From an uncultured Eubacteriales bacterium (lineage in GTDB: Bacteria; Bacillota; Clostridia; Christensenellales; UBA1242), in contig CAPERS010000022.1 in NCBI GenBank assembly GCA_948607205.1, forward strand, positions 1 to 9,984: a stretch of DNA of 9,984 bases. The letters run 5' to 3'. The notes beneath the pieces are model-generated. The model searched no databases. It was not told where the DNA came from and saw nothing but the letters and a program-made list of their open reading frames with translations. The position numbers were made by a program, and so were the translations under genes. This document shows, piece after piece, positions 1-6,958 of the stretch (position 1 is the first letter of the stretch; every line of letters begins with the position of its first letter).

Positions 1-143
1 GGTTCGTTGGTGAAATTTTGTTAGAAATCTATTGATTTTTATTAATATTTTATATATTTTTCAACTAAAAACTAATAAAAAAAGATTATTTTTTTCTTTA
101 AAAATCATTGTTTCATTTTGAATATTATAAAAAAGGCCTTAAA
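1..143. other. AT-rich intergenic stretch, possible tail of a plus-strand gene
   Basis: This is very AT-rich sequence downstream of cmk. One plus-strand frame is open from the window edge to a TGA at 33-35 and reads FVGEILLEIY. This could be the C-terminus of a gene converging on cmk, but ten residues cannot establish that. From about 36 to 128 I see no coding frame, RNA gene or repeat. Only A/T runs are present, with no GC-containing hairpin. Confidence 0.3.
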
Positions 144-157
144 TTAAAGCCTTTTTA
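129..157 (-). terminator. Intrinsic terminator of cmk
   Basis: On the minus strand, AAAAAGGC (156-149) pairs with GCCTTTTT (137-130) around an 11-nt loop, and the T run follows directly. The cmk TAA at 144-146 lies inside the loop, so the hairpin begins within the last codons of the gene. The reverse orientation also ends in a short T run, so it may act weakly in both directions. Confidence 0.75.
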
Positions 158-818
158 TTTGGACGGAATTTATAATTTCCAAGCATTTATTGATACTTTC
201 TTCCAACGTCATATCAGAGGTATCCAAAATGATTGAATCATTTGCTGGTTTCAAAGGAGCAACTTCACGATGTTCATCGGCATAATCTCTTGCTCGCAAA
301 TCCTGCAAAATCTCTTCATAAGAAGGTGAATTTGGCTTATCTTTGATTTGAACATATCGGCGCATTGCCCTAACTTCTTCACTTGCAGTTATAAAAAATT
401 TTATGTCTGCATTTGGCAAAACGTCAGTTCCTATATCACGACCTTCCATTATGCAATTGTTTTCTTTTGCAAAGGAACGTTGAATATCAATCACCTTTTC
501 GCGAAGTTTGATGAATGGAGAAATTTTTGCACTGAGCATGCTTATTTCTTCCAAACGAATTGATGATATATAATCGACACCATTGACCAAAACGTGTTGA
601 CCATCATTTCGAAATTCGACTTGGACATTTATTGAGTTGACAAAATTGTGAATGTTTGTTTCATTTATTTCATTATACTTTTTGGCTTTAAAAGCGCAAG
701 CGAGAGAACGATAAACAGCGCCGGTATCGAAAACTTTAAACCCAAGTTTTTGAGCCAAACCTTTTGCGAGTGTGCTTTTCCCACAGCCGACATGGCCATC
801 AATTGCAATATTGAACAT
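144..818 (-). CDS. cmk: Cytidylate kinase
   Basis: This enzyme phosphorylates CMP and dCMP to CDP and dCDP with ATP, in cytoplasmic pyrimidine nucleotide metabolism. The 224-aa product has the usual bacterial length. It shows a P-loop GHVGCGKST (residues 8-16), the DTGAVYR substrate motif (31-37), the EGRDIGTDVLP block (125-135) and the C-terminal RDYADEHREVAPLKPA region (177-192) before an ILDTS strand. The start at 818 is chosen because GAGGT lies just upstream (minus-strand AGTGAGGTAAATATG). An in-frame codon at 866 would fall inside the -35 box of the predicted promoter. The P-loop is slightly odd: the common form is GPxGxGKST, and here His replaces Pro. The gene is monocistronic, with its own promoter and terminator. 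The family assignment is secure. Confidence 0.96.
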   Translation of the reverse strand: MFNIAIDGHVGCGKSTLAKGLAQKLGFKVFDTGAVYRSLACAFKAKKYNEINETNIHNFVNSINVQVEFRNDGQHVLVNGVDYISSIRLEEISMLSAKISPFIKLREKVIDIQRSFAKENNCIMEGRDIGTDVLPNADIKFFITASEEVRAMRRYVQIKDKPNSPSYEEILQDLRARDYADEHREVAPLKPANDSIILDTSDMTLEESINKCLEIINSVQIKRL

Positions 819-837
819 ATTTACCTCACTGTATATA

Positions 838-866
838 ATTTTAGCAGATTTAAATTTTTTTTGCAA
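838..866 (-). promoter_or_regulatory. Sigma-70 type promoter of cmk
   Basis: On the minus strand, TTGCAA (866-861) and TAAAAT (843-838) are separated by exactly 17 bp. A TG one base before the -10 makes it an extended -10. The predicted transcription start is near 831, giving a leader of about a dozen bases that still holds the GAGGT ribosome binding site. This placement supports the cmk start at 818. Confidence 0.7.
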
Positions 867-917
867 GTTTTTAGCAATAAAATCAAAAACACTTAATTAA
901 AACATGATTGTCACATT

Positions 918-945
918 AAAAAAGCAGAAATAAATCTGCTTTTTT
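918..945 (-). terminator. Intrinsic terminator of the large GLUG-repeat gene
   Basis: A perfect 11-bp stem pairs 918-928 (AAAAAAGCAGA) with 935-945 (TCTGCTTTTTT) around a 6-nt AATAAA loop. It starts 11 bases after the stop codon of the large surface-protein gene. T runs occur on both strands, so it can stop transcription both ways. It separates the surface gene from the cmk promoter. Confidence 0.88.
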
Positions 946-956
946 GTCAATTTAAA

Positions 957-3900
957 TTAAGCAACCAGATTGAAGTTTTTGTTTATAAGATGTTCAACCA
1001 CATTTGTTGCTTCACTTGAAACATTATGGAAAAGGACAACTTGAACTGGAAGATTGTTATTAATTTTTTCGTCAATAACCCAACCTTCAAAAAGGCCTTG
1101 TGTATAAAAACCGCCTTCATTTGTGACTGAATAGCAAGAGTTCAAATCAACGACATCGTTTAATTCACCACAAGCGAATGGCGAAATAGTCAAAGAAGAA
1201 GTGCTGACGTTACTGCAATTGAAAATAACGTTGGAAATTGAACTGCCAGATTTTATTAGGTCTCCGACAAATCCTGCAATTTTTGTTTTTTCAACTTGAG
1301 AATCATATAAAACAAAATTGACAGCGGACAAACAATTTCTTATTGTAGCACCTTGCATTTGTCCAACAAGACCACCTGTTGGATTTCCGCAAGTATATAT
1401 TTTTGATGCAGAAATTGAATTTTGAACAAGCGACATCCTGCTTTCATCCATTATTGTTCCTACTAATCCACCTATCATTCCTGTGGCATAAATTTCACCG
1501 ACTGAATAACATCCGTCAACTAACACAGTTCCTATATTTGCACAAAGCAAACCTCCACTTAATCCAGTATAGCTACTACGTGAGCGAACTTCACCTTTGA
1601 AAACACAATTTTTAAGAGTTGTATTTCCCATAGCAACACCTATAATTCCACCAGAACCACCTTCTGAATCAACTGAAGAATTTGAATTGCAGTTTTCAAT
1701 TATAAAATCACCTAGTGAAAAACCTACAAAAGCACCACTATACATAATTCCTTGAAATTTGCAATCAAATAAATTTAAATTTGATATTTTTGAATTGTTT
1801 GTAACACCAAACAACCCACCAGCATAATCTGTTCCTAAATTTTCAATTCCTGAAATTTTGAAATTTGCTCCGTCATAGTTTCCAGAAAAATAAATATATG
1901 GCATCATTTCTAAATGATTAATGGCTCCGAAGGCTTCCCAATATTTCCCGCTCAAATCTATATTGGCAGTTTGTTTGAAATTAAGTCCTTCTTGCAACTG
2001 GTTTGTTTTCAACAAATAAACTATACCGGCAAGTTGCTCTGCTGTTTCAATAAGATAAGGAGATTGTTCGTTTCCATTTCCTTCAAAATTCCTATCAGAA
2101 TTTTTTTCTGTTGCCCAGAAATAATCATCTAAGTTTAGATTTTCTTTAAGTGTTGGCAAGCCATTATTTACTGATGAATTTATTTGCCAAAAACTTTCAA
2201 AAATACCTTTAGAAGAACTTCCCCAGTATTGTTCATTTTCATACCATTCTCTTGTTCTTGCGAGAGTTTCGATATTTTCAACTTTAACGCTTTCCTCATC
2301 CGATTTATATTCTTCCACGCCTAGAGATGCTCCGCCATAATAGTTGTTTAACCCATCTCCAACAAGCAGTGTGCTATAATTTCCTTTTTCTGTCATTTCG
2401 CCGATATTGAAACAATAAGAAGCAAATCTTGAAACGCCATAAAAGTCATAAACTGAACCAGTTTTTGTTAATTTTCCTGCGTTGTAACTATATCTTGCAG
2501 TTCCACCGACACCAAAACAACTGTAATTTTTCGATGAAATCGTTCCAATGTTATAGCAAGAAAAAACTATGTCGTCCTCAGCAGAAGTTATTCCCGCAGC
2601 ATCTGCTTCCGCTGAGATATTTCCTTCATTCCATGAAAACATTATTTTTATTGTTGAAAGGCTTCGTTTGCCATAAGAATAACCACCTATAATTCCACCA
2701 ATATATCTATCATTTGATAAAATATTACCTAAGTTTGAACTGGACAAAATTTGAAGGTCTACCTTGTTTCCATTGCCTTGGAAAATCCCTCCAATATAAC
2801 CAGAAGAAACATTACTTCCGATATCTCCATAATTTTTGCACTTATCGATTTTAACAGAGACGCCGTAAGTATTACTGATTTCAGAGGTTGAGTTGTTATC
2901 ATTTATGTAACCCAAAATTCCACCACTTGAATATTTAAAATTTCCAGTATTTTCGCAATTGGTTATTTCACCACTTATTTCAATTCCGCCTACAATTCCA
3001 CCAAAACCATTGGTTTTATAGTCATGTTTTTCAATTGCTCTTGAAATAGTTCCGTTATTCTGACAATTGTCAACTATAAGTTTAGTTCCTCTTGTTGCTT
3101 TTTCAGTTGTTGTTGCAAATCCAACAATTCCACCAACAAAGTTACTTTTAAAATTTTCTATATTTTTTTCTATGCCAAAAATCTCACCTTCGTTTCGGCA
3201 GTTTTGAATGCGAATGGTTTCTTCATTATTTTCTATATAGCCAACAATTCCACCTACATAGGTTCCTGTCATACTGCCGAAATTTTGACAGCCGTCCACA
3301 AGTGAGTCCTTGCCAGTAAGTTTTCCGACAATTCCGCCTGTGTGATAGCCTTCAAGCAAATCGTTTCTTGCCACAGTTGCATAGTTTGAACAATTGAGGA
3401 AGGTGCAGTTTTCTGCCTCACCAACAATTGCGCCCATGAAGTGTTTTGAGTTTTCGCCAACAACGACATTTGAAAAAGTTGCATTAATTGCCCTGCCAAA
3501 AATTCCTGTGCAAGCATATTCATATGTTGAAATGCCAGTGATTGTGTAACCACGACCGTCATAGTTTCCTTGGAAAGAATAATCAAATTCGTTATCGCCA
3601 ATTGAAAGCCAATATAGTCCACTCATATCCAAATCAGCAGTTTGAGAGAAATATTTTCCACTATAAGAAACGCCATCATTGACCATGACTGAAAGACCTG
3701 CAAGTTGTTGTTCAGTTGCGATAAGATATGGATTGTCTTTTGTTCCATTACCTTCAAAAGCAACACTGAAATTGCCTTGACTTGTCCACCAACCGCTGTT
3801 CATGACAAGGTTTGGATAGCCTTCATTGATTGTTTTGCGAATTGACCAACCGTTACTAAAGTCCCAAGATTTTATATCCTCTCCCTCTTCATACCAGTTA

Positions 3901-6776
3901 GTTTTATCTTCAAACCACTCTTTTGTCTTTGCAACAGTTGAAAGGTTATCAAGTTTTATTGCTTTTGAATTGCCTGCTTCATAATTGCCAGTATAGTAGC
4001 ATTTTTCAACAGATGCGTCTTCACCATTTGCAGTGATAGCAAACACTTGATTTCCGCTGAGATTGCCGACATTGAAACTGTTGACAACAACTGCACCGCC
4101 AACACCAACTGACGCCTCAACGCCAACTATTTCGCCCATATTGAAGCAATTCAAAATTCCACTGGCAAAGTTTATTCCAACTGCGATATATCCTTCAACA
4201 CGGCCTTTGTTATAACTGTTTAAAACCGATAAATTTTCTGAAAGTGTTATTCCTGAAGCGCCAGCCTCACCATTTATCAAGCCTTTATTATAACATTTGT
4301 CAATTTGAACTGTTGGAGAATCGTTTTTATTCAACTCCTCATAATATCCAACAATTCCGCTTGCAAATGCCATTTCATCTCCGTTTCCGTTGCCTGCTTT
4401 GCATGTGATATTTCCATGATTTGAGCAGTTTGTGATTGACGCTTTTTTAAAGCCGACATTATCATCAAGTTGAACTATGTATGAACAAATTCCGCCGGCA
4501 TAGCCAAACATTGACTGATTGTTGCCTGACAAAACATTGGCATAGTTATGGCAGTTTGAATATACGGTTTCAACCTGCTGGCTCAGCGCACCAATCATGA
4601 CAATTCCACCGCCAAAAACTTCAGAATTTTTCAATGTGAGATTTTTTATTGTTGCGCCCATTGTGAATCCAAAAAGCCCGCCTTCAACTTTCATTTCATT
4701 TAACAAGACATTTCTGTGCATTTTTAAGCCAGAAATTGTGTGTCCTCTGCCATCAAAGGTTCCTGAAAACAGCCCCATCATTCCGTTTTCAGCATTCATA
4801 TAGCCAATTGACGACCAGTATCTGCCTGACATGTCAATATCGTTATCGAGAGCGAAATATAAATCAGTGTTAAAAATTGCATTTCCCATGTCTAATACAT
4901 TTTGATTTGTGTTGACAAAGTGAGCAAGTCCCGCAAGTTGTTCAGGTGTTTTTATGAGGTATGGACTTTGCTCATTCCCCTCACCTTCAAAGTCTGTTGA
5001 ATAAACATCTTTCCAATCGCCTTTCATAAGAGGTTCGTCACTGTCTGGTTCAGGGTTATAGACTGGAACAGGATAGCCATCATTTTCACTGTCAGAGATT
5101 TTCCAAACCACATCAAAATTCCATGGTGACACTTCCGACCAGTTATAAGCAGTAGTGTAGAAAGAAATATTTTTCGCCACTGAAATCAAGTTACCATAAG
5201 CGCTTGCGTTATTGTCTGTTGTTCCAAGATTTTCATAATAACACTTTGTTGAAGAATCAATGCTAACTGCTTTTGCAGTTCCTGTGCTTGTCACTTTGCC
5301 AACGTTAAAAGAGTTATAAACTTCTTTTCCGCCAACGCCTTGAGCAGTTCCATTCGGCTTGCTTTCAAGGTCACCAAGGTTATATGAGTTATAAACTTTT
5401 GTGCCATTGTTGAAGCCAACGATTCCGCCAACTTCACGACCTCCTGTTATTGACGCTTTATTGAAACAGTCATAAATGACTGCCTCTGCACCCAATATTC
5501 CACTGTCACCTCTTAAATAAACGCCATTTGAAACGATACCGCCAACAGTTACAGTTTCTTTGACATTACTCGCTTCACTGTTGATTTGGATGTCAAAAGT
5601 TCCGAGATTTGAAGAAGATTTTATCAAACTGCATTCGCCTGCAATTCCACCAAATTCTCCCATACCGGCCGAAGTTATAAACTCACTATTTCCAAGGCTT
5701 TCATATTTAATCACACCATAATTTTGACAAGAATAAATTTCACCATAGCATCTTCCAGCAATTCCGCCGAGATATCTTTCATCAATCAAAATATTAATAA
5801 CTTGAACTTCGCCATAGTTTTGACAATTGTGAATTTTAACTTTTGTTGAAACGACAGAAGAAGTGTTTTTGTCTAATAAATATTTATAGTTTCCAGCATA
5901 TCCGATAATTCCGCCTACTGAGTTTGAGTTGAAAACTCTGCCTTTATTTTGGCAATTTTTTACTTCCAAATCTCCACTTGCAAGAGCAATAATTCCACCA
6001 CTCGCACCAAATGCACCATCAATATTGCCAACATATGCACAATCATAAACTCTTACAAAATTTTCGTCGCACACGCCAATAATTCCACCTGAGAAAATAG
6101 ATGACACAACCGCTTCACTGCGACAGTTTCTGAAAACTGATTCAGTTGCAAAACCAGCAACGCTACCTGCGAACGAGCCATAGGCAATGTGAGAAGAACG
6201 GATGTCGACATTTGATATTGTTGCATATTGAACATATCCAAAAAGACCACCAAAGGCAATCTCTGGATAATTTGGGCAGTCTGTATGATTTGACGAACCG
6301 TCAGGAACAATTGTGTATAGCCCTGAAATTACATAACCAGCACCATCAAAATTGCCTTGAAATTTTATTGAAAGTGAATTTGAAATTTCAGCTAAGTTGT
6401 TTGGCGTAGATATATTAACATCAGACAAATTGCTTGATGCGATTGGCACCCAATAATGCGCGCTCATGTCGATGTTGGATGAGAGTTTGAAATATGTATC
6501 TGAATAAGTTTCACCTTGATTTACATTATAAGCAAGTCCTGCAAGTTCTTGTGGTGAAGAAATCAGATATGGATTTGATTTTGTTCCATCACCTGCAAAT
6601 GACGACGTGAAAAATGATGTATCTTCATGCCAATGGGTGTTTGACGTGGGTGAAGAAATTGTTGGAGTTCCAGCCGAATCATCAGCCTCACCATTATTTG
6701 CGCCCCAAATAAACGTTGCGCTTAAACAAAGCCCAAGTATGATAGCGCAGGATACAAAACCAAACCACTTTTTCAT
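957..6776 (-). CDS. Giant secreted GLUG-repeat beta-helix protein (1939 aa)
   Basis: The product is a large extracellular protein, probably a surface-displayed or shed adhesin-like fibre. That role is inferred; the repeats are seen. A signal peptide begins MKKWFGFVSCAIILGLCLSA. Four modules follow at residues about 60-577, 596-993, 1007-1546 and 1564-1919. Each opens with a header of the form F-x-G-x-G, NPYLI or SPYLI, QxLAG, (I/L)D(M/L)S and YW. Each continues with many GGIxG rungs alternating with NCxNxGxI strings, as in the GLUG motif of right-handed beta-helices. Each ends with a W-x-I-x4-N-x-(G/N)-(Y/L)-P closing motif. About 39 cysteines lie mostly at the NC positions. No LPXTG, SLH, dockerin or C-terminal membrane segment is visible, and only about 30 residues follow the last closing motif. 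The start at 6776 is set by GGAAAGGTGG just upstream and the signal peptide. The gene is flanked by two terminators, so it is probably monocistronic, with a G9 tract in its promoter. Confidence 0.9.
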   Translation of the reverse strand: MKKWFGFVSCAIILGLCLSATFIWGANNGEADDSAGTPTISSPTSNTHWHEDTSFFTSSFAGDGTKSNPYLISSPQELAGLAYNVNQGETYSDTYFKLSSNIDMSAHYWVPIASSNLSDVNISTPNNLAEISNSLSIKFQGNFDGAGYVISGLYTIVPDGSSNHTDCPNYPEIAFGGLFGYVQYATISNVDIRSSHIAYGSFAGSVAGFATESVFRNCRSEAVVSSIFSGGIIGVCDENFVRVYDCAYVGNIDGAFGASGGIIALASGDLEVKNCQNKGRVFNSNSVGGIIGYAGNYKYLLDKNTSSVVSTKVKIHNCQNYGEVQVINILIDERYLGGIAGRCYGEIYSCQNYGVIKYESLGNSEFITSAGMGEFGGIAGECSLIKSSSNLGTFDIQINSEASNVKETVTVGGIVSNGVYLRGDSGILGAEAVIYDCFNKASITGGREVGGIVGFNNGTKVYNSYNLGDLESKPNGTAQGVGGKEVYNSFNVGKVTSTGTAKAVSIDSSTKCYYENLGTTDNNASAYGNLISVAKNISFYTTAYNWSEVSPWNFDVVWKISDSENDGYPVPVYNPEPDSDEPLMKGDWKDVYSTDFEGEGNEQSPYLIKTPEQLAGLAHFVNTNQNVLDMGNAIFNTDLYFALDNDIDMSGRYWSSIGYMNAENGMMGLFSGTFDGRGHTISGLKMHRNVLLNEMKVEGGLFGFTMGATIKNLTLKNSEVFGGGIVMIGALSQQVETVYSNCHNYANVLSGNNQSMFGYAGGICSYIVQLDDNVGFKKASITNCSNHGNITCKAGNGNGDEMAFASGIVGYYEELNKNDSPTVQIDKCYNKGLINGEAGASGITLSENLSVLNSYNKGRVEGYIAVGINFASGILNCFNMGEIVGVEASVGVGGAVVVNSFNVGNLSGNQVFAITANGEDASVEKCYYTGNYEAGNSKAIKLDNLSTVAKTKEWFEDKTNWYEEGEDIKSWDFSNGWSIRKTINEGYPNLVMNSGWWTSQGNFSVAFEGNGTKDNPYLIATEQQLAGLSVMVNDGVSYSGKYFSQTADLDMSGLYWLSIGDNEFDYSFQGNYDGRGYTITGISTYEYACTGIFGRAINATFSNVVVGENSKHFMGAIVGEAENCTFLNCSNYATVARNDLLEGYHTGGIVGKLTGKDSLVDGCQNFGSMTGTYVGGIVGYIENNEETIRIQNCRNEGEIFGIEKNIENFKSNFVGGIVGFATTTEKATRGTKLIVDNCQNNGTISRAIEKHDYKTNGFGGIVGGIEISGEITNCENTGNFKYSSGGILGYINDNNSTSEISNTYGVSVKIDKCKNYGDIGSNVSSGYIGGIFQGNGNKVDLQILSSSNLGNILSNDRYIGGIIGGYSYGKRSLSTIKIMFSWNEGNISAEADAAGITSAEDDIVFSCYNIGTISSKNYSCFGVGGTARYSYNAGKLTKTGSVYDFYGVSRFASYCFNIGEMTEKGNYSTLLVGDGLNNYYGGASLGVEEYKSDEESVKVENIETLARTREWYENEQYWGSSSKGIFESFWQINSSVNNGLPTLKENLNLDDYFWATEKNSDRNFEGNGNEQSPYLIETAEQLAGIVYLLKTNQLQEGLNFKQTANIDLSGKYWEAFGAINHLEMMPYIYFSGNYDGANFKISGIENLGTDYAGGLFGVTNNSKISNLNLFDCKFQGIMYSGAFVGFSLGDFIIENCNSNSSVDSEGGSGGIIGVAMGNTTLKNCVFKGEVRSRSSYTGLSGGLLCANIGTVLVDGCYSVGEIYATGMIGGLVGTIMDESRMSLVQNSISASKIYTCGNPTGGLVGQMQGATIRNCLSAVNFVLYDSQVEKTKIAGFVGDLIKSGSSISNVIFNCSNVSTSSLTISPFACGELNDVVDLNSCYSVTNEGGFYTQGLFEGWVIDEKINNNLPVQVVLFHNVSSEATNVVEHLINKNFNLVA
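1020..2087 (-). repeat. GLUG-protein module 4
   Basis: Encodes residues 1564-1919. The header is FEGNGNEQSPYLI, followed by EQLAGIV and NIDLSGKYW. The body has GGLFG, GGIIG and GGLVG rungs, but its NCxN strings are more degenerate than in modules 1-3. It closes with WVIDEKINNNLP at residues 1899-1910. The protein ends about 30 residues later, so the last module is intact rather than truncated. Confidence 0.8.
2139..3758 (-). repeat. GLUG-protein module 3
   Basis: Encodes residues 1007-1546 and is the longest module. The header is FEGNGTKDNPYLI, followed by QQLAGLS and DLDMSGLYW. The body is rich in GGIVG rungs with NCRNEG, NCQNNG and CKNYGDI strings. It closes with WQINSSVNNGLP at residues 1530-1541. 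Confidence 0.8.
3798..4991 (-). repeat. GLUG-protein module 2
   Basis: Encodes residues 596-993. The header is FEGEGNEQSPYLI, followed by EQLAGLA and a TNQ segment. This is the second-shortest module, with a shorter beta-helix body that includes NCSNHGNI and CYNKGLI strings. It closes with WSIRKTINEGYP at residues 977-988. Its header matches module 4 at the GNEQSPYLI block. Confidence 0.8.
5046..6599 (-). repeat. GLUG-protein module 1
   Basis: Encodes residues 60-577. The header is FAGDGTKSNPYLI, followed by QELAGLA and NIDMS..YW. About ten GG(I/L)xG rungs follow, several ending in NCQNYG-like strings. The module closes with WKISDSENDGYP at residues 558-569. Its header is most like that of module 3 (both have GTK, NPYLI and VNxG..YS..YF). 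Confidence 0.8.
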
Positions 6777-6780
6777 TCGT

Positions 6781-6790
6781 CCACCTTTCC
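6781..6790 (-). promoter_or_regulatory. Ribosome binding site that sets the GLUG-protein start
   Basis: The minus strand reads GGAAAGGTGG, then ACGA, then the ATG at 6776. This purine-rich Shine-Dalgarno region directly precedes the signal-peptide codons. The more upstream in-frame GTG at 6839 has no such element. Confidence 0.75.
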
Positions 6791-6797
6791 TTAAAAT

Positions 6798-6823
6798 ATT
6801 ATACTTCAAAATCCCCCCCCCAA
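6798..6823 (-). promoter_or_regulatory. Promoter of the GLUG-protein gene with a poly-G spacer
   Basis: A perfect TATAAT lies at 6803-6798, giving a predicted start near 6791 and a leader of about 15 bases, similar to cmk. The spacer upstream is ATTTTGAAG preceded by nine G. The best -35-like sequence is TTGGGG (6823-6818), which is only 14 bp from the -10 with the present G9 tract. The distance grows by one per added G and reaches 17 at G12. The -10 box is clear; the -35 assignment is inferred. Confidence 0.6.
6813..6821 (-). repeat. G9 homopolymer tract (C9 on the plus strand)
   Basis: Nine consecutive G lie on the coding strand between the -10 box and the -35 region. I see no other G or C run of comparable length in this AT-rich window. 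Tracts of this kind gain and lose bases by slipped-strand mispairing and are a classic source of phase variation in surface-protein genes. Confidence 0.9.
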
Positions 6824-6844
6824 GACATTCCGTTATCACTAGTA

Positions 6845-6877
6845 AATTTAAGTAAGTGCTTAACTCTTACTTTAATT
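6845..6877. promoter_or_regulatory. Imperfect dyad upstream of the GLUG-protein gene
   Basis: AATTTAAGTAAG (6845-6856) is the inverted copy of CTTACTTTAATT (6866-6877) with one T-T mismatch and a 9-nt centre. It lies between the operon terminator and the G9 promoter, and it abuts a weaker promoter-like TAGAAT. Its position suits a repressor or activator site, but the binding protein is unknown. Confidence 0.4.
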
Positions 6878-6902
6878 CTATATAAAGGTCAAAAAACTGC
6901 AA
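6875..6902 (-). promoter_or_regulatory. Weak upstream promoter candidate for the GLUG-protein gene
   Basis: On the minus strand, TTGCAG (6902-6897) and TAGAAT (6880-6875) are 16 bp apart. A TTGACC also occurs at 6892-6887 but has no good -10 at 17 bp. A transcript from here would carry a leader of about 90 bases that crosses the dyad and the G9 tract. The boxes are only partial matches. Confidence 0.3.
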
Positions 6903-6914
6903 TATTACAGAAAT

Positions 6915-6946
6915 AAAAAATGGGCAACATTCTGCCCATTTTTTTT
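6915..6946 (-). terminator. Intrinsic terminator of the RT-membrane-protein operon
   Basis: A 12-bp perfect stem pairs 6915-6926 (AAAAAATGGGCA) with 6933-6944 (TGCCCATTTTTT) around a 6-nt loop. It lies 12 bases beyond the last stop codon of the operon. A/T runs flank both sides, so it could work in both directions. It isolates the surface-protein gene from the operon upstream. Confidence 0.9.
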
Positions 6947-6958
6947 CAATCTACCAAA

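Noticed and set aside
819..866. Sixteen-residue N-terminal extension of cytidylate kinase
   Set aside because: It would begin inside the -35 box, has no Shine-Dalgarno, and precedes the conserved FNIAIDG start of the family.
3269..3622. Minus-strand 117-residue frame in another phase of the GLUG gene
   Set aside because: It lies wholly within module 3 of the clearly coding frame, and its product has no recognisable features.
4597..4803. Plus-strand open frames opposite the GLUG gene (for example 4597-4803, 6146-6409, 2429-2692)
   Set aside because: They are antisense shadows of a long repetitive gene, with biased low-complexity products, no ribosome binding sites and no promoters.
957..6776. 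DGR target (variable repeat) within the GLUG protein
   Set aside because: The C-terminus is a beta-helix cap, not a C-type lectin fold. I saw no near-identical repeat with adenine-directed differences between this gene and the RT region.
6708..6776. Lipoprotein signal in the GLUG protein (LGLC)
   Set aside because: The residue before Cys is Leu, not Gly, Ala or Ser, and the Cys lies in the middle of the hydrophobic core, so it does not fit a lipobox.
6777..6839. In-frame extension of the GLUG protein to a GTG at 6839, reading through the G9 tract as three Gly codons
   Set aside because: There is no ribosome binding site before the GTG, the extension would precede a clear signal peptide, and it would start upstream of the TATAAT promoter. 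Frame switching by the tract is therefore less likely than promoter switching.
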